Assembly: GCA_023807065.1 (NCBI GenBank)
Contig: JAJJLU010003606.1
Location: 1-46,534, forward strand
Length of the DNA: 46,534 nt
Reading direction: 5' to 3'
Origin: Isotricha intestinalis
Taxonomy: Eukaryota; Ciliophora; Litostomatea; Vestibuliferida; Isotrichidae
The position numbers and the translations under genes were made by a program. The notes below the pieces were generated by a model that did no database searches, was not told the DNA's origin, and saw only the letters and a program-made list of their open reading frames with translations. Of this stretch, positions 11,401 to 19,608 are shown one piece after another; the stretch's first letter is position 1; the number at the start of each line of letters is the position of its first letter.

Positions 11401-11559
11401 AATATTTGAATTTTTATTTAAAGGTCCAGTTTTTATTAAGGAAGAAGCTGTTGTACTTTGACTTTTCAAAGTATCAAGAAGTTTATTTTGTAAATATGTT
11501 TTTGTTAAATTTAACATCCCATTTTTTTCTATTGTTTGAATTAATGGTGTTTCTGACAT
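8485..11559 (-). CDS. OFD1-like LisH/coiled-coil centriolar protein
   Basis: 1024 residues. The N-terminus matches the OFD1 layout: a short helix with LQNKLLDTLK near 20-33, a LisH-like segment (LILDFLTKMNLSYSISSFYNEA near 65-88) and a following ESCQTEINLLTN segment near 150. Long Lys/Glu-rich coiled coils occupy about 185-520. The rest is low-complexity Asn/Ser/Glu sequence. OFD1/FOPNL-type proteins sit at the distal centriole/basal body and are needed for cilia, which supports a ciliated host. The family call rests on the LisH plus coiled-coil order and local similarity; a different centriolar LisH protein is possible. TAA stop; next gene on the same strand starts at 13006. Confidence 0.65.
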   Translation of the reverse strand: MSETPLIQTIEKNGMLNLTKTYLQNKLLDTLKSQSTTASSLIKTGPLNKNSNIYSLLRLSYSLILDFLTKMNLSYSISSFYNEAKDLLYNTNLPYTESEIINFLKINALEFKNEKNNILLESKDSMSINSYNFSSTFIYYLIKKNTSFFKNEESCQTEINLLTNPIEKSNLFNNDIKKNDFSNIDEKLKEIEEKNNKKLNLDKIFSSQLTENKFLKYKEECDKRYKEQLKNEINRIQVNEISKVRIEENKKYNEKILKLREEIEKEFKEREERLKNQLDELKERELKLEKEYEMKLNDDRRKIEDKINFLNNQENLMDTKIKNELDDIKIQKETLKLKEQELNYLKETQNSHIKNEIEKMKNNYESQLNKEKEKINNERSLFKNISNEKKNNYIYIKDDTNNNETGNNKNDENELKSEINNLKKEFDDIKNQYSKTINENVELKDKLDKINRNIPIYQNYDNINKSIVLRESMEKSNLNKINSEIPSEYKQIIKKNNNEITMLKQTINELQKDLKRGKYNKQNKSNNNDLMNYSSTDNFQNLNRTMPIQQSEILNKKSNEGNKKKSNNINQPISKRLTSNLAKKLSGFKDRRKVLEDLEKEQYKLNSELRTQFKHLVNDNVPVVILNKETIDKMKENNTYNNLIYKNLEDDEIKYKDNLGNNYRIPNKEEQNRNVIIMNKENNQIIENNDYEQNYKNLEKDLIKNSKEFSKEKISQSIYLDDIKRSAVENSNQTMNNSQNKFTPIYREKNSIEYNNNTRYSNINDNNDNEINNSKNKEKQNKEEITQSIKNLPSTNEMKNSDNFSVKNITIESREIPKNTIDNIYLNVNSDTNSHKPISGIGGILNQNNNYIKKPSSNSIQEEIEESIAKSQYNNENKSINKFQNVDYESNNLKDEKDENEEIEEYNDFEYDISGNFDKKPDNIDKKIGSNNKGSIANLSGIIKNSVKDSLTGTHIEKLIPNKKSNSEIEENIGSDNVSYNDFENSNTLKNKGIVGNISSYNKVRTISESEIKEEINNSEESGF

Positions 11560-11659
11560 TTTATTTTATATTTTAAATAATTGTTTTTCAAATATAAAAT
11601 AAAAAACTAAATAAATATTATTAATTTATTTCATTATATATATTAATTAAATATTACAT

Positions 11660-13006
11660 TTATTTCTTTTTTAAAGATTTTCCATTTAAAGTAGAATTAT
11701 TGACACTTAAACTAGAATCTCTTTTTGATAAGCTACTATTATGATTAACATATGCATCTATAATTTTTTGCTTATATTTACTTCTACTTGTTGATGGAAA
11801 ATTATTAATTATATTATATAAAATATTACTATTATTTTGACTTTTACTGCTATAGGTTGGAGATTTTATTCTGTTTTTATATCTTAAAAGAATTAAGTCT
11901 TCTTTATTAAAAGGAATTTTAATTTTTGAATTATTTGGATTTGTAATGTTACTTTTTTTATTTTCATTATTATTATTATTATTATTATTATAATCATTAT
12001 AATTAATTTTAACATTATTAATATTACTGTTGTTAGTTGAATGTTTTGATAAAGTAGAATTTAAAGAAGATTTAATTAAATTATTATATGATTTATTAAA
12101 TGGACTTCCTATTAAATTACATTTTGATTTTTGGCATTGTCTAACTTGTTTCATATTTAAAACAATATTAGAATTTTTTTTATGTTTTTGATTTTTATTT
12201 TTTTTCTTAACTTTATTATTATTATTTATAGAAATAGAAGCACTTTTATTATTACGATGATTTGTTTTTTTATTATTTTCTTTTGAATAATTTTCATTAA
12301 TAGTTCTTTGACTATAATTATTGATTCTTCTTGTTATTGAAGATAACTGTTTAATTGTATTATTTTCTTTTGATTTTGATATATTTGAAGATTTATTTTC
12401 TTTTTCAGATGATAAAGTTGAATCTTTTGTATTTTCTAATTCTTTAATTTTTTTTTGTAGTTTATTTATTTTTTCTTCTTTTTCTTGTATTATTTTTTCA
12501 TATTTTTCTATTATTCCCTTTAAATTTGAATTTTCTGCTCTTAGTATTAATATTTCATTTTCTTTTCTCTCATTTTTTAGAAATTCCCCATCATCATATT
12601 TAAATTTTATTTTCATTTCTTCAAATTCATCTTCCATTTCCATATAAGCGGCAATTTCATTTTCTAACATATCAATTTTTGTTTTTTTTAAAAAATTTTG
12701 CTGAATATAATATTTTTTTCCTTGTTCTAAGTTTAATAAAGTTTTTTTAAATTGATTGTTTTCTCTTTCTATTATTTCATGAATGATTATATCAGTAGTT
12801 AGTTTAACATTTTTTATTAAAGTATTTAAATTATTAATTTCTTCATTTTTGATTTTATCTATATTTATTTCATATACATTATTAAAATTATTTATTATTT
12901 CTTTGTATATCTCTTTAAATATTCTAATATAATCTTTCGGATTTTCATCGTTTAGATTTTCATTATTTTCAAATTCAAAATTTTCAATTTCATCATTTTC
13001 ATTCAT
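11660..13006 (-). CDS. coiled-coil protein of unknown function
   Basis: 448 residues from the ATG at 13006; the frame is open two codons upstream only through a TTG. An acidic N-terminus (about 1-30) is followed by a predicted coiled coil (about 85-195; Glu/Lys heptads such as ENEILILRAENSNLKGIIEKYEKI), then a basic Ser/Asn/Lys-rich tail with short Asn runs. No catalytic motif, signal peptide or membrane segment. It lies just upstream of the OFD1-like gene on the same strand, and a cytoskeletal or basal-body role would fit, but that is guesswork. TAA stop. Confidence 0.6.
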   Translation of the reverse strand: MNENDEIENFEFENNENLNDENPKDYIRIFKEIYKEIINNFNNVYEINIDKIKNEEINNLNTLIKNVKLTTDIIIHEIIERENNQFKKTLLNLEQGKKYYIQQNFLKKTKIDMLENEIAAYMEMEDEFEEMKIKFKYDDGEFLKNERKENEILILRAENSNLKGIIEKYEKIIQEKEEKINKLQKKIKELENTKDSTLSSEKENKSSNISKSKENNTIKQLSSITRRINNYSQRTINENYSKENNKKTNHRNNKSASISINNNNKVKKKNKNQKHKKNSNIVLNMKQVRQCQKSKCNLIGSPFNKSYNNLIKSSLNSTLSKHSTNNSNINNVKINYNDYNNNNNNNNENKKSNITNPNNSKIKIPFNKEDLILLRYKNRIKSPTYSSKSQNNSNILYNIINNFPSTSRSKYKQKIIDAYVNHNSSLSKRDSSLSVNNSTLNGKSLKKK

Positions 13007-13012
13007 TTTCAA

Positions 13013-13350
13013 ATAATTAATTATTTTATAAAAATTAATAAGTTTAAATTTAAAAATTATAATGAAACAAAAAAAAAAAGATTCCTATGAAAAGATGAAA
13101 GATAGAAAGTATTTAGAGAAAATAATATAACATTTTATATTTTAATTGAAGATTAAGCATAAAATCAATATAATATATTAATATTTAAATTAAGAAATTT
13201 TATAAATTATTAAATTATTATTAACATAATAATATTTAAATTTTTAATTTTTTTAATATTAAAAATATAATTTTTAAATATATATATTATAGTAAATTAA
13301 AAACAAATTCTTTTAAATAATAAAACATTTGAAATACTAAATTTCCTAAA
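13013..13350. other. intergenic region
   Basis: AT-rich stretch between two minus-strand genes, holding the 5' flank of the coiled-coil gene and the 3' flank of the short cyclin. No other feature is visible. Confidence 0.5.
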
Positions 13351-13950
13351 TTAATCCCTAGTAAAATAAGCATAATACTTCCGATATATATCTTCATTCA
13401 CAATTAATTTAAAATTCATCATAACATAAAATTCATACTCTAATCTATTTAACAAATCAACAGAAAAATTAGCCATTTGAGCATAATAATCATTTCCAAA
13501 AGAAAAATCTTCATTAAATTTAATACTCAAAACACAACTGGCCATTAAAATTCTATGAATATTATTAATACAAAGAATATATCTATTGTTATCACAAAAA
13601 GTATCAATATATATGATTGCTATTATTAAGGTTGAAATATCAATTTTACTTAAATAAAAAATTCTTTTTAAATAAGATTCTAATGAGATTAATGGAAGAT
13701 GAAAACTATAAAATGGATCTCCTTTTCTATATGAATATTTAATATTCATTAAATTTTCATCAATTATTTCTTGGAGATTTATTGCAATTGATGAAATTAT
13801 TCTTGAGTTTATTGGTGAAATATAATAAAGTTTTTTTGTATTAAGTTTTTTTGCACATATTGACTTTTCTTGTTCTTTCTCTGATTCTTTAATTGAAGTA
13901 TTTATTTCTGTTTTTGCTGATCGGTTTAAATCTATTAATGGATCTTCCAT
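13351..13950 (-). CDS. PHO80/U-type cyclin
   Basis: 199 residues, close to the usual size of single-box P/U-type cyclins. Diagnostic segments: FYSFHLPLISLESYLKRIFYLSKID (compare F-x-S-x-x-P-x-I-S-x-x-x-Y-L-x-R-I), LIIAIIYIDTFC, NNIHRILMASCVLSIKFNEDFSFGNDYYAQMANFSVDLLNRLEYEFYVMMNFKL. These cyclins pair with PHO85/CDK5-like kinases in nutrient or morphology signalling and are numerous in ciliates and trypanosomatids. The N-terminal ~50 residues are variable. ATG at 13950, TAA stop. Confidence 0.85.
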   Translation of the reverse strand: MEDPLIDLNRSAKTEINTSIKESEKEQEKSICAKKLNTKKLYYISPINSRIISSIAINLQEIIDENLMNIKYSYRKGDPFYSFHLPLISLESYLKRIFYLSKIDISTLIIAIIYIDTFCDNNRYILCINNIHRILMASCVLSIKFNEDFSFGNDYYAQMANFSVDLLNRLEYEFYVMMNFKLIVNEDIYRKYYAYFTRD

Positions 13951-14928
13951 TTTATGAATTTATTTAAACATTTTTTTATTGAAAAATAAAATTTTCAATT
14001 TATGATGATAAATTAAATTATTAATCATATTATTTCTTTTTAATCTTATTTGTTGTTATCTAAAAATTTAATGAATTTAACAATCAATTATTAAATCTTA
14101 TAATAGTTTATCATTAAAATATAATAGTTCTTATATTGAAATAAGTATATTTTTTTATTAAACGTTAAATAAAATAAAGTATTATATTAAAGATATATTA
14201 TAAAAATGAAAAAACATCATAAATATATTTTTTAGGTGAAATATAAAACTTTCTCATATTTTAATTTAATCTACATCTTTTCATTAATTTTTTCTTCATT
14301 TCTTCAATTTTTGTATTTTTTTCAAAGATTATTTTTGTCTTTTTATAAATTTTTATTTTTCTCTTTTTTAGCCTACTACAAAATTTTTAATCATATTTTA
14401 AAATCATTAAATGTGAAGAACCAACGTTCAAATTTGATTTGCAGTGTAAAAATGATATATTCCTGATGGAGAATTTTCTAAACTTTTTATAATTGTAATG
14501 AGTATTAATTCATTCTTTTTTATGAGTTTAAATCTTTTTGGTCTTTTTATTAATCTCAAATAAACAATCTCAGAATAATTCAAAACATTATTATTTTACT
14601 GAATATTAAATTATTTAATTAATTGATGTTAATCAATAAAAGAAATATGAAATAATATTTTCAATTAAATTGTTCTTTAATATTTTTAAAATAAATTTCT
14701 TAAAAATTTACTTCTTTGAAGAATTTATCAAAGGAAAAAGTTTATTTTTAACTATTTTTTTAGAGTTTTCAAATATATATATAATTAACATATATAAATA
14801 TAAAAAAAAATTAGGTGAAAAAACTAGTTTTTTTAAGATTTTATAAAAATCAAGTTTATTTGAACTAAAAATTACAATATAAATAAAAGCAGAAAAATGT
14901 TTTGAAATGAAGTTTAGCTAAATTTGAA
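13951..14928. other. gene-free AT-rich region
   Basis: No supportable gene. A frame on the plus strand at 14236-14466 starts with GTG and is all Phe/Leu/Tyr/Ile from T-rich DNA; I regard it as chance. A 16-bp perfect palindrome (AAAAAACTAGTTTTTT) lies at about 14818-14833, just past the terminal exon of the kinase gene, and could affect 3'-end formation. The decamer TTAGGTGAAA occurs near 14233 and 14811. Confidence 0.45.
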
Positions 14929-17494
14929 TTATTCATGTTTATGTTTTTCTTTATATAATTCCTTCAAATTAATAAATATTTATCAAAATACTCCCTTCCA
15001 ATTATTAATATTTTACACACTTAATTATAAAAATTATTTTACTTCAGGCTTTTTTAATTTAATATAATACACACTATAGATTTATTTTAAATAAAATACT
15101 TTCTAAAATATTAAATTAATTTACTTCCTAATTATATTAAAGAAATAAAATACATCCTTCAAATTAAAGATTATAATACATCCTAATAATATTAATTTAT
15201 TTTATACTCCCTTTAAAATAATACAAAAAAATTACACACTAACATATAAATAATCTTTTTACAATCTAAAATATTAATCAATCATTAACATACTATATAA
15301 AAATTATATATTTTTATACATTCAAATGTTAAATATTATCTTACCAACTATAATTGTTAATGAATTATTATCTTTCTTTCTTTTTTTTATTATTATTAAA
15401 TACTCCCTAAAATTTATTTGATTATTGTTATACTTCCTATAAATTATAAATTTTTTTACATTCTTTTTAAATAATTTTTAATTTTACCCACTAATTCTAT
15501 CATTAAATTTATCTTATTTTCAATTGTGGTTTAAAAAGTTAATTATACCCACAATTATTTATAAGATTATATATTTTACCCACTTTTTTTAAATTAAAAA
15601 TTTACTTCCTTAAAATAATTTGCTTATTGTACTTCCTACTTTTTATTTTAATAAAAAACATCCTTAAATTATAAAAATTTTTGATTTACTTCCTAAAGAT
15701 AAAAAAACATCTTACCCATTCCAAAAATTATTTAAAATTTCAATTTACTATCTTAATTTAATTTATTTATAAGAATTACAGGCTATACTTTTATTAATTG
15801 ATAATACTTCCTTGAATTAAAAATTCAAAATACTTCCTATCCACAATCAATTATTTAAATACATCCTTTTAATTATAAAATATTTTTACTCCCTTTTTAT
15901 TAATAATTATTTATATACTGCCTTAATAATTAATAAATTTTTTTACCCACTTAAACAATAAAATCTTATATTCTTACAAACTAAAAAATATCTAATATTA
16001 TTTAACTTGCTAAAATAAATAAATAGAATTAACATGCTAAAAATATAAAATAAATATACTTTCTATTATTATATTAATTAATTTACGCACTTAATCAATA
16101 ATACATATCTTACTTTCTTTAATTAAAAAAAAAAATACTGACTTTTATTGTTAAATTTTAATTACACACTAAAATAATGAAAACTAATATACTCTAAATA
16201 TTAAAATGATTATTAACCTTAATTCCCAAACAAAATCTTTATTTTCTACTTTACTATTATCAATTCTTAACACAGGTAAAATAACATTTCCTTCTATTTT
16301 TAATCTTTCTTTAATTATAGAGAGACATTTTATAGTATATAATTTGAAATTATTTTGATTATCATTTCCAAAAATATTTGAATTTTCTTGAATGGTTCTG
16401 AATCTTTCGATAAATGTATATATTTTTTCTTTCGTTTGATTTATTTTATTTAAATAAATTTCTATTTCTTTTGTAAGTTCATCAATTTGTTTTAGTTCAT
16501 TTTTTGAAAATCCAATATAATTAAAAATATAAATTTTATGAGAATTTGTGGAATGTTCTTTCAAACAAGATTCACAAACATTTTTTTTACAAATAGAACA
16601 ATAACCAATGATATTTTTTGAATGATTTTTACATTCATTTATAAATGAAGGAAAATTTAATAAATCTAATTTATTAGAACTAACATTATTAGTAAAAAAA
16701 GGATGCTCAAAATATTTTTCCCATGAAATTCTTTTATTAACATTTATTTCTAACATTTGAGAAACTAAATCATTTAAATCTTTGTCATGAATTATATTTA
16801 ATTTTTTTTTTGATTCAATTTGTTTCAATATATTATATTCATTTCCAATATAAGGATATTCACGAAATAACAATTTATAAATTATTATCCCCAAACTCCA
16901 AATATCACTTTTTAATGAAATTAATTTATTATTTCCCTTTAACACTTCAGGAGCCATTGTATTAGGAGTTCCACTTATACTTAGATTTCCTATTTTACTT
17001 CCATCTATTAATTTACTCAAACCAAAATCAGAAAGTTTAAAACAAATTTCATCAATTCTTTTTTTATTTACTGATAATAAAATATTTGAAGGTTTTAAAT
17101 CACTATGAAAAATTTTTTTTTCATTCATTTCTTTAAAACATTTGTTTAAATCTATTAAGATTTTCCTAATTTCATCTATTGATAATGGATTTTCCCTTAA
17201 TTTTAAATAATTATCCAATGAAAATAAGCATAATTCCATTATTATATAATATGAATCAGGACTTTGGTATGTGTCTATTAATGAAATAGAATTTTGTGAT
17301 TCTAATTTTTTCATTATTTCTATTTCTTTTAAAATATTTGTTTCTGAAAAGGAAATCCTTGATTTTTTTATTTCTTTAATTGCAACATAATCTCCTGTTT
17401 TAATATTTTTTGCTTTATATACATCAGCAAATGTTCCAGAACCAATAATTTCTTTTTGTTCAAAAATTGACCATATATCAGTAATTTTTTTCAT
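14929..17494 (-). CDS. protein kinase with B-box and metal-binding-like tail, spliced from a microexon array
   Basis: Exon 1 is 17494-16193 (434 codons). Kinase domain: GSGTFADVY at 18-26, Lys40 in VAIK, catalytic loop HSDLKPSN at 130-137 (Arg of HRD is Ser), DFG at 156-158, APE near 181; probably active. A B-box zinc finger follows at 288-319 (CKNH, CSIC, CESC, H, H), then a coiled coil at about 330-370. The frame seems to end in TAG at 16186-16184, but a GT intron starts at 16192 and is followed by 43 microexons (16168 to 14992) and a terminal exon 14961-14929 coding 10 residues and TAA. The joined product is 488 residues. The piece 16217-16194 (24 nt, GT..AG, in frame) may also be an intron, leaving a 1-nt exon at 16193. 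Kinase and B-box are certain; the spliced 3' half is inferred from frame, phase and motif regularity. Confidence 0.7.
14962..16192 (-). other. array of 44 tiny introns and 43 microexons
   Basis: On the minus strand the motif AG-NNN-GT recurs throughout. Introns are 22-30 nt; 38 of 44 are GT..AG. Microexons, 5' to 3', by middle base: 16167, 16140, 16115, 16088, 16061, 16035, 16008, 15979, 15948, 15920, 15891, 15864, 15835, 15809, 15781, 15750, 15717, 15691, 15661, 15634, 15607, 15581, 15550, 15519, 15489, 15461, 15435, 15405, 15378, 15346, 15321, 15291, 15264, 15237, 15209, 15181, 15155, 15126, 15101, 15072, 15043-15048 (6 nt), 15018, 14993. Read in phase 0 there is no stop. The first nine encode C, S, K, C, K, H, Q, F, W; microexons 34, 40 and 42 encode Cys. 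Non-standard ends: donors AT at 15517 and GA at 15376; acceptors TG at 15552, 15521 and 15323 and AA at 15719. Confidence 0.75.
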
Positions 17495-17961
17495 TTTTTT
17501 ATAAATTAAATGAAATTATTATTATTTAAGTCAATATATTTTTTTAATATAATATATATTAAAGGCTTATTAATTCCATATAACTTGTTTTTTACTTTTC
17601 TGTATATAATATATAACTAATTATCAAAAAAAAATTAAAAAATTCATAAAAAGTTAAAATCCGGAAACAGTATAAATATACAAAAAAATTATTTTTGAAT
17701 TAAAATTAAACAATTTTTCATTTTCTCTTTAATAATATTTATTCATTTTCTTTGTATTTTTGAAATAATATCTTACAAATTGTTATCATCATAAATATTA
17801 TTTTTTATGAATAATAAACGTAATAATCAAAACAAAAAACTTATTAGAAACCACAAATGATGTAAAAGATTCGGAAAAAATAAGAGATTTTGATTGTTTT
17901 ATAAATTTATTTTTTTAAATATCTAAATAAATTATAATTACTAAGAAAACTATTCTAACAC
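17495..17961. other. intergenic region
   Basis: AT-rich sequence between the kinase/B-box gene start and the 3' end of the secreted hydrolase gene, both minus strand. It should contain the kinase promoter; nothing specific is recognised. Confidence 0.5.
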
Positions 17962-18519
17962 TTAACCAGTATAATGCAACCATTCATAATAGGGTTTATC
18001 TTTAATATGAGAATAAACTCTATCTTTCACTTCAGGTGAATGACCAGTAACCATAGCATTTTTCCCTCCAACAGTAACAAACATAGCATGAGTTTTACTG
18101 TCATCACAATCAGTTTTATGATAAATAATAACATCTCCTTTTTGAATATATGAAGGAGGAGGCATTTTTTTTCCACATTCTCTTTTCCATTTGAATTTCT
18201 GAGTTAGACATTTACTTAAATTTCTAGAACCTAATTGAACTCCACAACTAAAACTTTTACAAGGAGAACCTTTTAATATTTCATGACCCCCTTCAATTAG
18301 ACATTGACTTACAAAATTTGCACAATCTCCTCCTCCATGAGGATAATTACAAAATGAATTTCCATAATAACCATATGGAGTGCATTTATTTCTTCCACTT
18401 CCACATTTATGATTTATTTTTTTATAATGTTTATATGCATATTCTACTCCTTTGTTTCTGTCATATTTTGTTAATGATAAATTGAACAGTAATAAAGAGA
18501 GAATTATATGAAACTTCAT
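17962..18519 (-). CDS. secreted Amidase_6-like cysteine hydrolase
   Basis: 185 residues from the ATG at 18519, which begins a clean signal peptide (MKFHIILSLLLFNLSLT); an in-frame ATG at 18549 would put ten basic residues before it. The mature part opens with YDRNKGVEYAYKHY, then GGGDCANFVSQCL with Cys66 as likely nucleophile, GDVIIYHK, and THAMFVTV with His144. This order (YxRxxAVxYA, DCxNFVSQ, GDVI, HxxxVT) is the Amidase_6 pattern of the NlpC/P60-like papain fold, best known from bacteria. About nine further cysteines suggest disulfides. Secretion or lysosomal targeting plus this fold would fit digestion of bacterial wall peptides by a bacterivore, and bacterial ancestry is possible. Fold call good; substrate inferred. 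Confidence 0.75.
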   Translation of the reverse strand: MKFHIILSLLLFNLSLTKYDRNKGVEYAYKHYKKINHKCGSGRNKCTPYGYYGNSFCNYPHGGGDCANFVSQCLIEGGHEILKGSPCKSFSCGVQLGSRNLSKCLTQKFKWKRECGKKMPPPSYIQKGDVIIYHKTDCDDSKTHAMFVTVGGKNAMVTGHSPEVKDRVYSHIKDKPYYEWLHYTG

Positions 18520-18549
18520 TTTTTTAATAAAAAATTTTTTGATTTTCAT

Positions 18550-19000
18550 GTGTGTATTTTGATATGCTTCTAAAGCTTATTGTTTATTTTGTTTTTATAT
18601 AAATTTAATGATGAAAATAATTTCTGACTTAATCTCAATCATAATCTTTTAATGTTATTTTTGTAATTTTAGAGTTTCAACTTTTTCAAAAAATTCTTTA
18701 CCCTTATATTCAAATTTTTTTCTTAGTTTTTATTTTTTCTGAAAAGTTAATTTTTTTTATAATATATATAGATTTTCTTTTATTTGACGATATTCATTAT
18801 AACATTTTAAATCTTGTTTATAGAATTATCTAAATATATAAATTTCTTTTTTAATATATGATTAATAGAATAATATTATATATATTTAGTAATTTAAATA
18901 ACCTTTTAAAGATTTTTATAACATATTATTTATATTAAATTTTTAAAATATAATAAAAATAATATATTATTTTTATATTATTAATTTTATTTATCTAAAT
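18550..19000. other. intergenic region
   Basis: T-rich low-complexity DNA between two minus-strand secreted-protein genes. No feature can be supported. Confidence 0.5.
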
Positions 19001-19546
19001 CTAAAAATTACTTAAAATTGTGGTTATTCTATCCTTAATTAATTGTTGTAAAAATATTGAAATTCGACTTTTGAGTTCATTTATATCATTTTGGAAATCC
19101 TTAAAATATTTACTATACATTATATCATATGATTTAGATATAAAATTCTTAGAAATTTCAAATTCTGAAATTATAACTTTATTATCATTTACTTTTATTT
19201 TAATAAAATTAACATTAACCTCAATTAAAAAATCATTTATTTCATAACCTCCTTTAGAATGAATAATATCACAATTTAAATGTGATAAAATTGTAAAGAC
19301 TAAATTTTTAATATGAATTTCTTTCTCTAAATATCTAGGCTCTTCAGTAGCAACAGGCTTTAATAAAGTAATTTGATTTAAATAAATAAAATATCTATTA
19401 TATTCCAAATTAATTGTATTATTAGATTTTACATTGTAATTTTGAATTAGATTATTATAAATATCCTCTAAACTTGGAGAATTAAAATCTCCTTTAGAAA
19501 TAATAAAATGAAAAATAAACAAAATAACCAAATTAAACATAATCAT
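19001..19546 (-). CDS. secreted protein of unknown function
   Basis: 181 residues with an N-terminal hydrophobic signal peptide (MFNLVILFIFHFIIS; start at 19546, or at Met3, 19540). The mature part is a mixed alpha/beta-looking sequence with few cysteines (one, in LNCDII) and an ILSHLNC segment near residue 90; it ends in a helical stretch (LKSRISIFLQQLIKDRI). I do not recognise the family. It is the only gene here that stops at TAG rather than TAA. It is divergent from the RBR gene with only ~60 bases between starts, so the two probably share a promoter region. Confidence 0.6.
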   Translation of the reverse strand: MIMFNLVILFIFHFIISKGDFNSPSLEDIYNNLIQNYNVKSNNTINLEYNRYFIYLNQITLLKPVATEEPRYLEKEIHIKNLVFTILSHLNCDIIHSKGGYEINDFLIEVNVNFIKIKVNDNKVIISEFEISKNFISKSYDIMYSKYFKDFQNDINELKSRISIFLQQLIKDRITTILSNF

Positions 19547-19608
19547 TTAATTATAATTAAATTAATCAATTGAAATTTTAATTAAATTTTTCAATACTTG
19601 ATTTAAAC

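Noticed and set aside
14236..14466. Plus-strand 76-codon frame
   Set aside because: It starts with GTG, is almost only Phe/Leu/Tyr/Ile from T-rich DNA and has no recognisable motif.
16184..16186. TAG as the real stop of the first kinase/B-box gene
   Set aside because: It lies inside a 24-nt GT..AG unit (16192-16169) at the start of a 1.2-kb in-phase array that ends in a coding exon.
14962..16192. Simple minisatellite or subtelomere-like AT repeat
   Set aside because: The units share no common sequence beyond AG-NNN-GT and length; the three central bases vary and form an open frame joining two coding exons. A passive satellite would not keep this.
14962..16192. Germline internal eliminated sequences with tiny macronuclear-destined segments instead of introns
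   Set aside because: IESs are normally flanked by direct-repeat pointers such as TA. Here the pieces carry GT..AG ends and match the size of the ordinary 28-nt intron in the PAS gene. It is kept as a weaker alternative; comparing DNA of macronucleus and germline would settle it.
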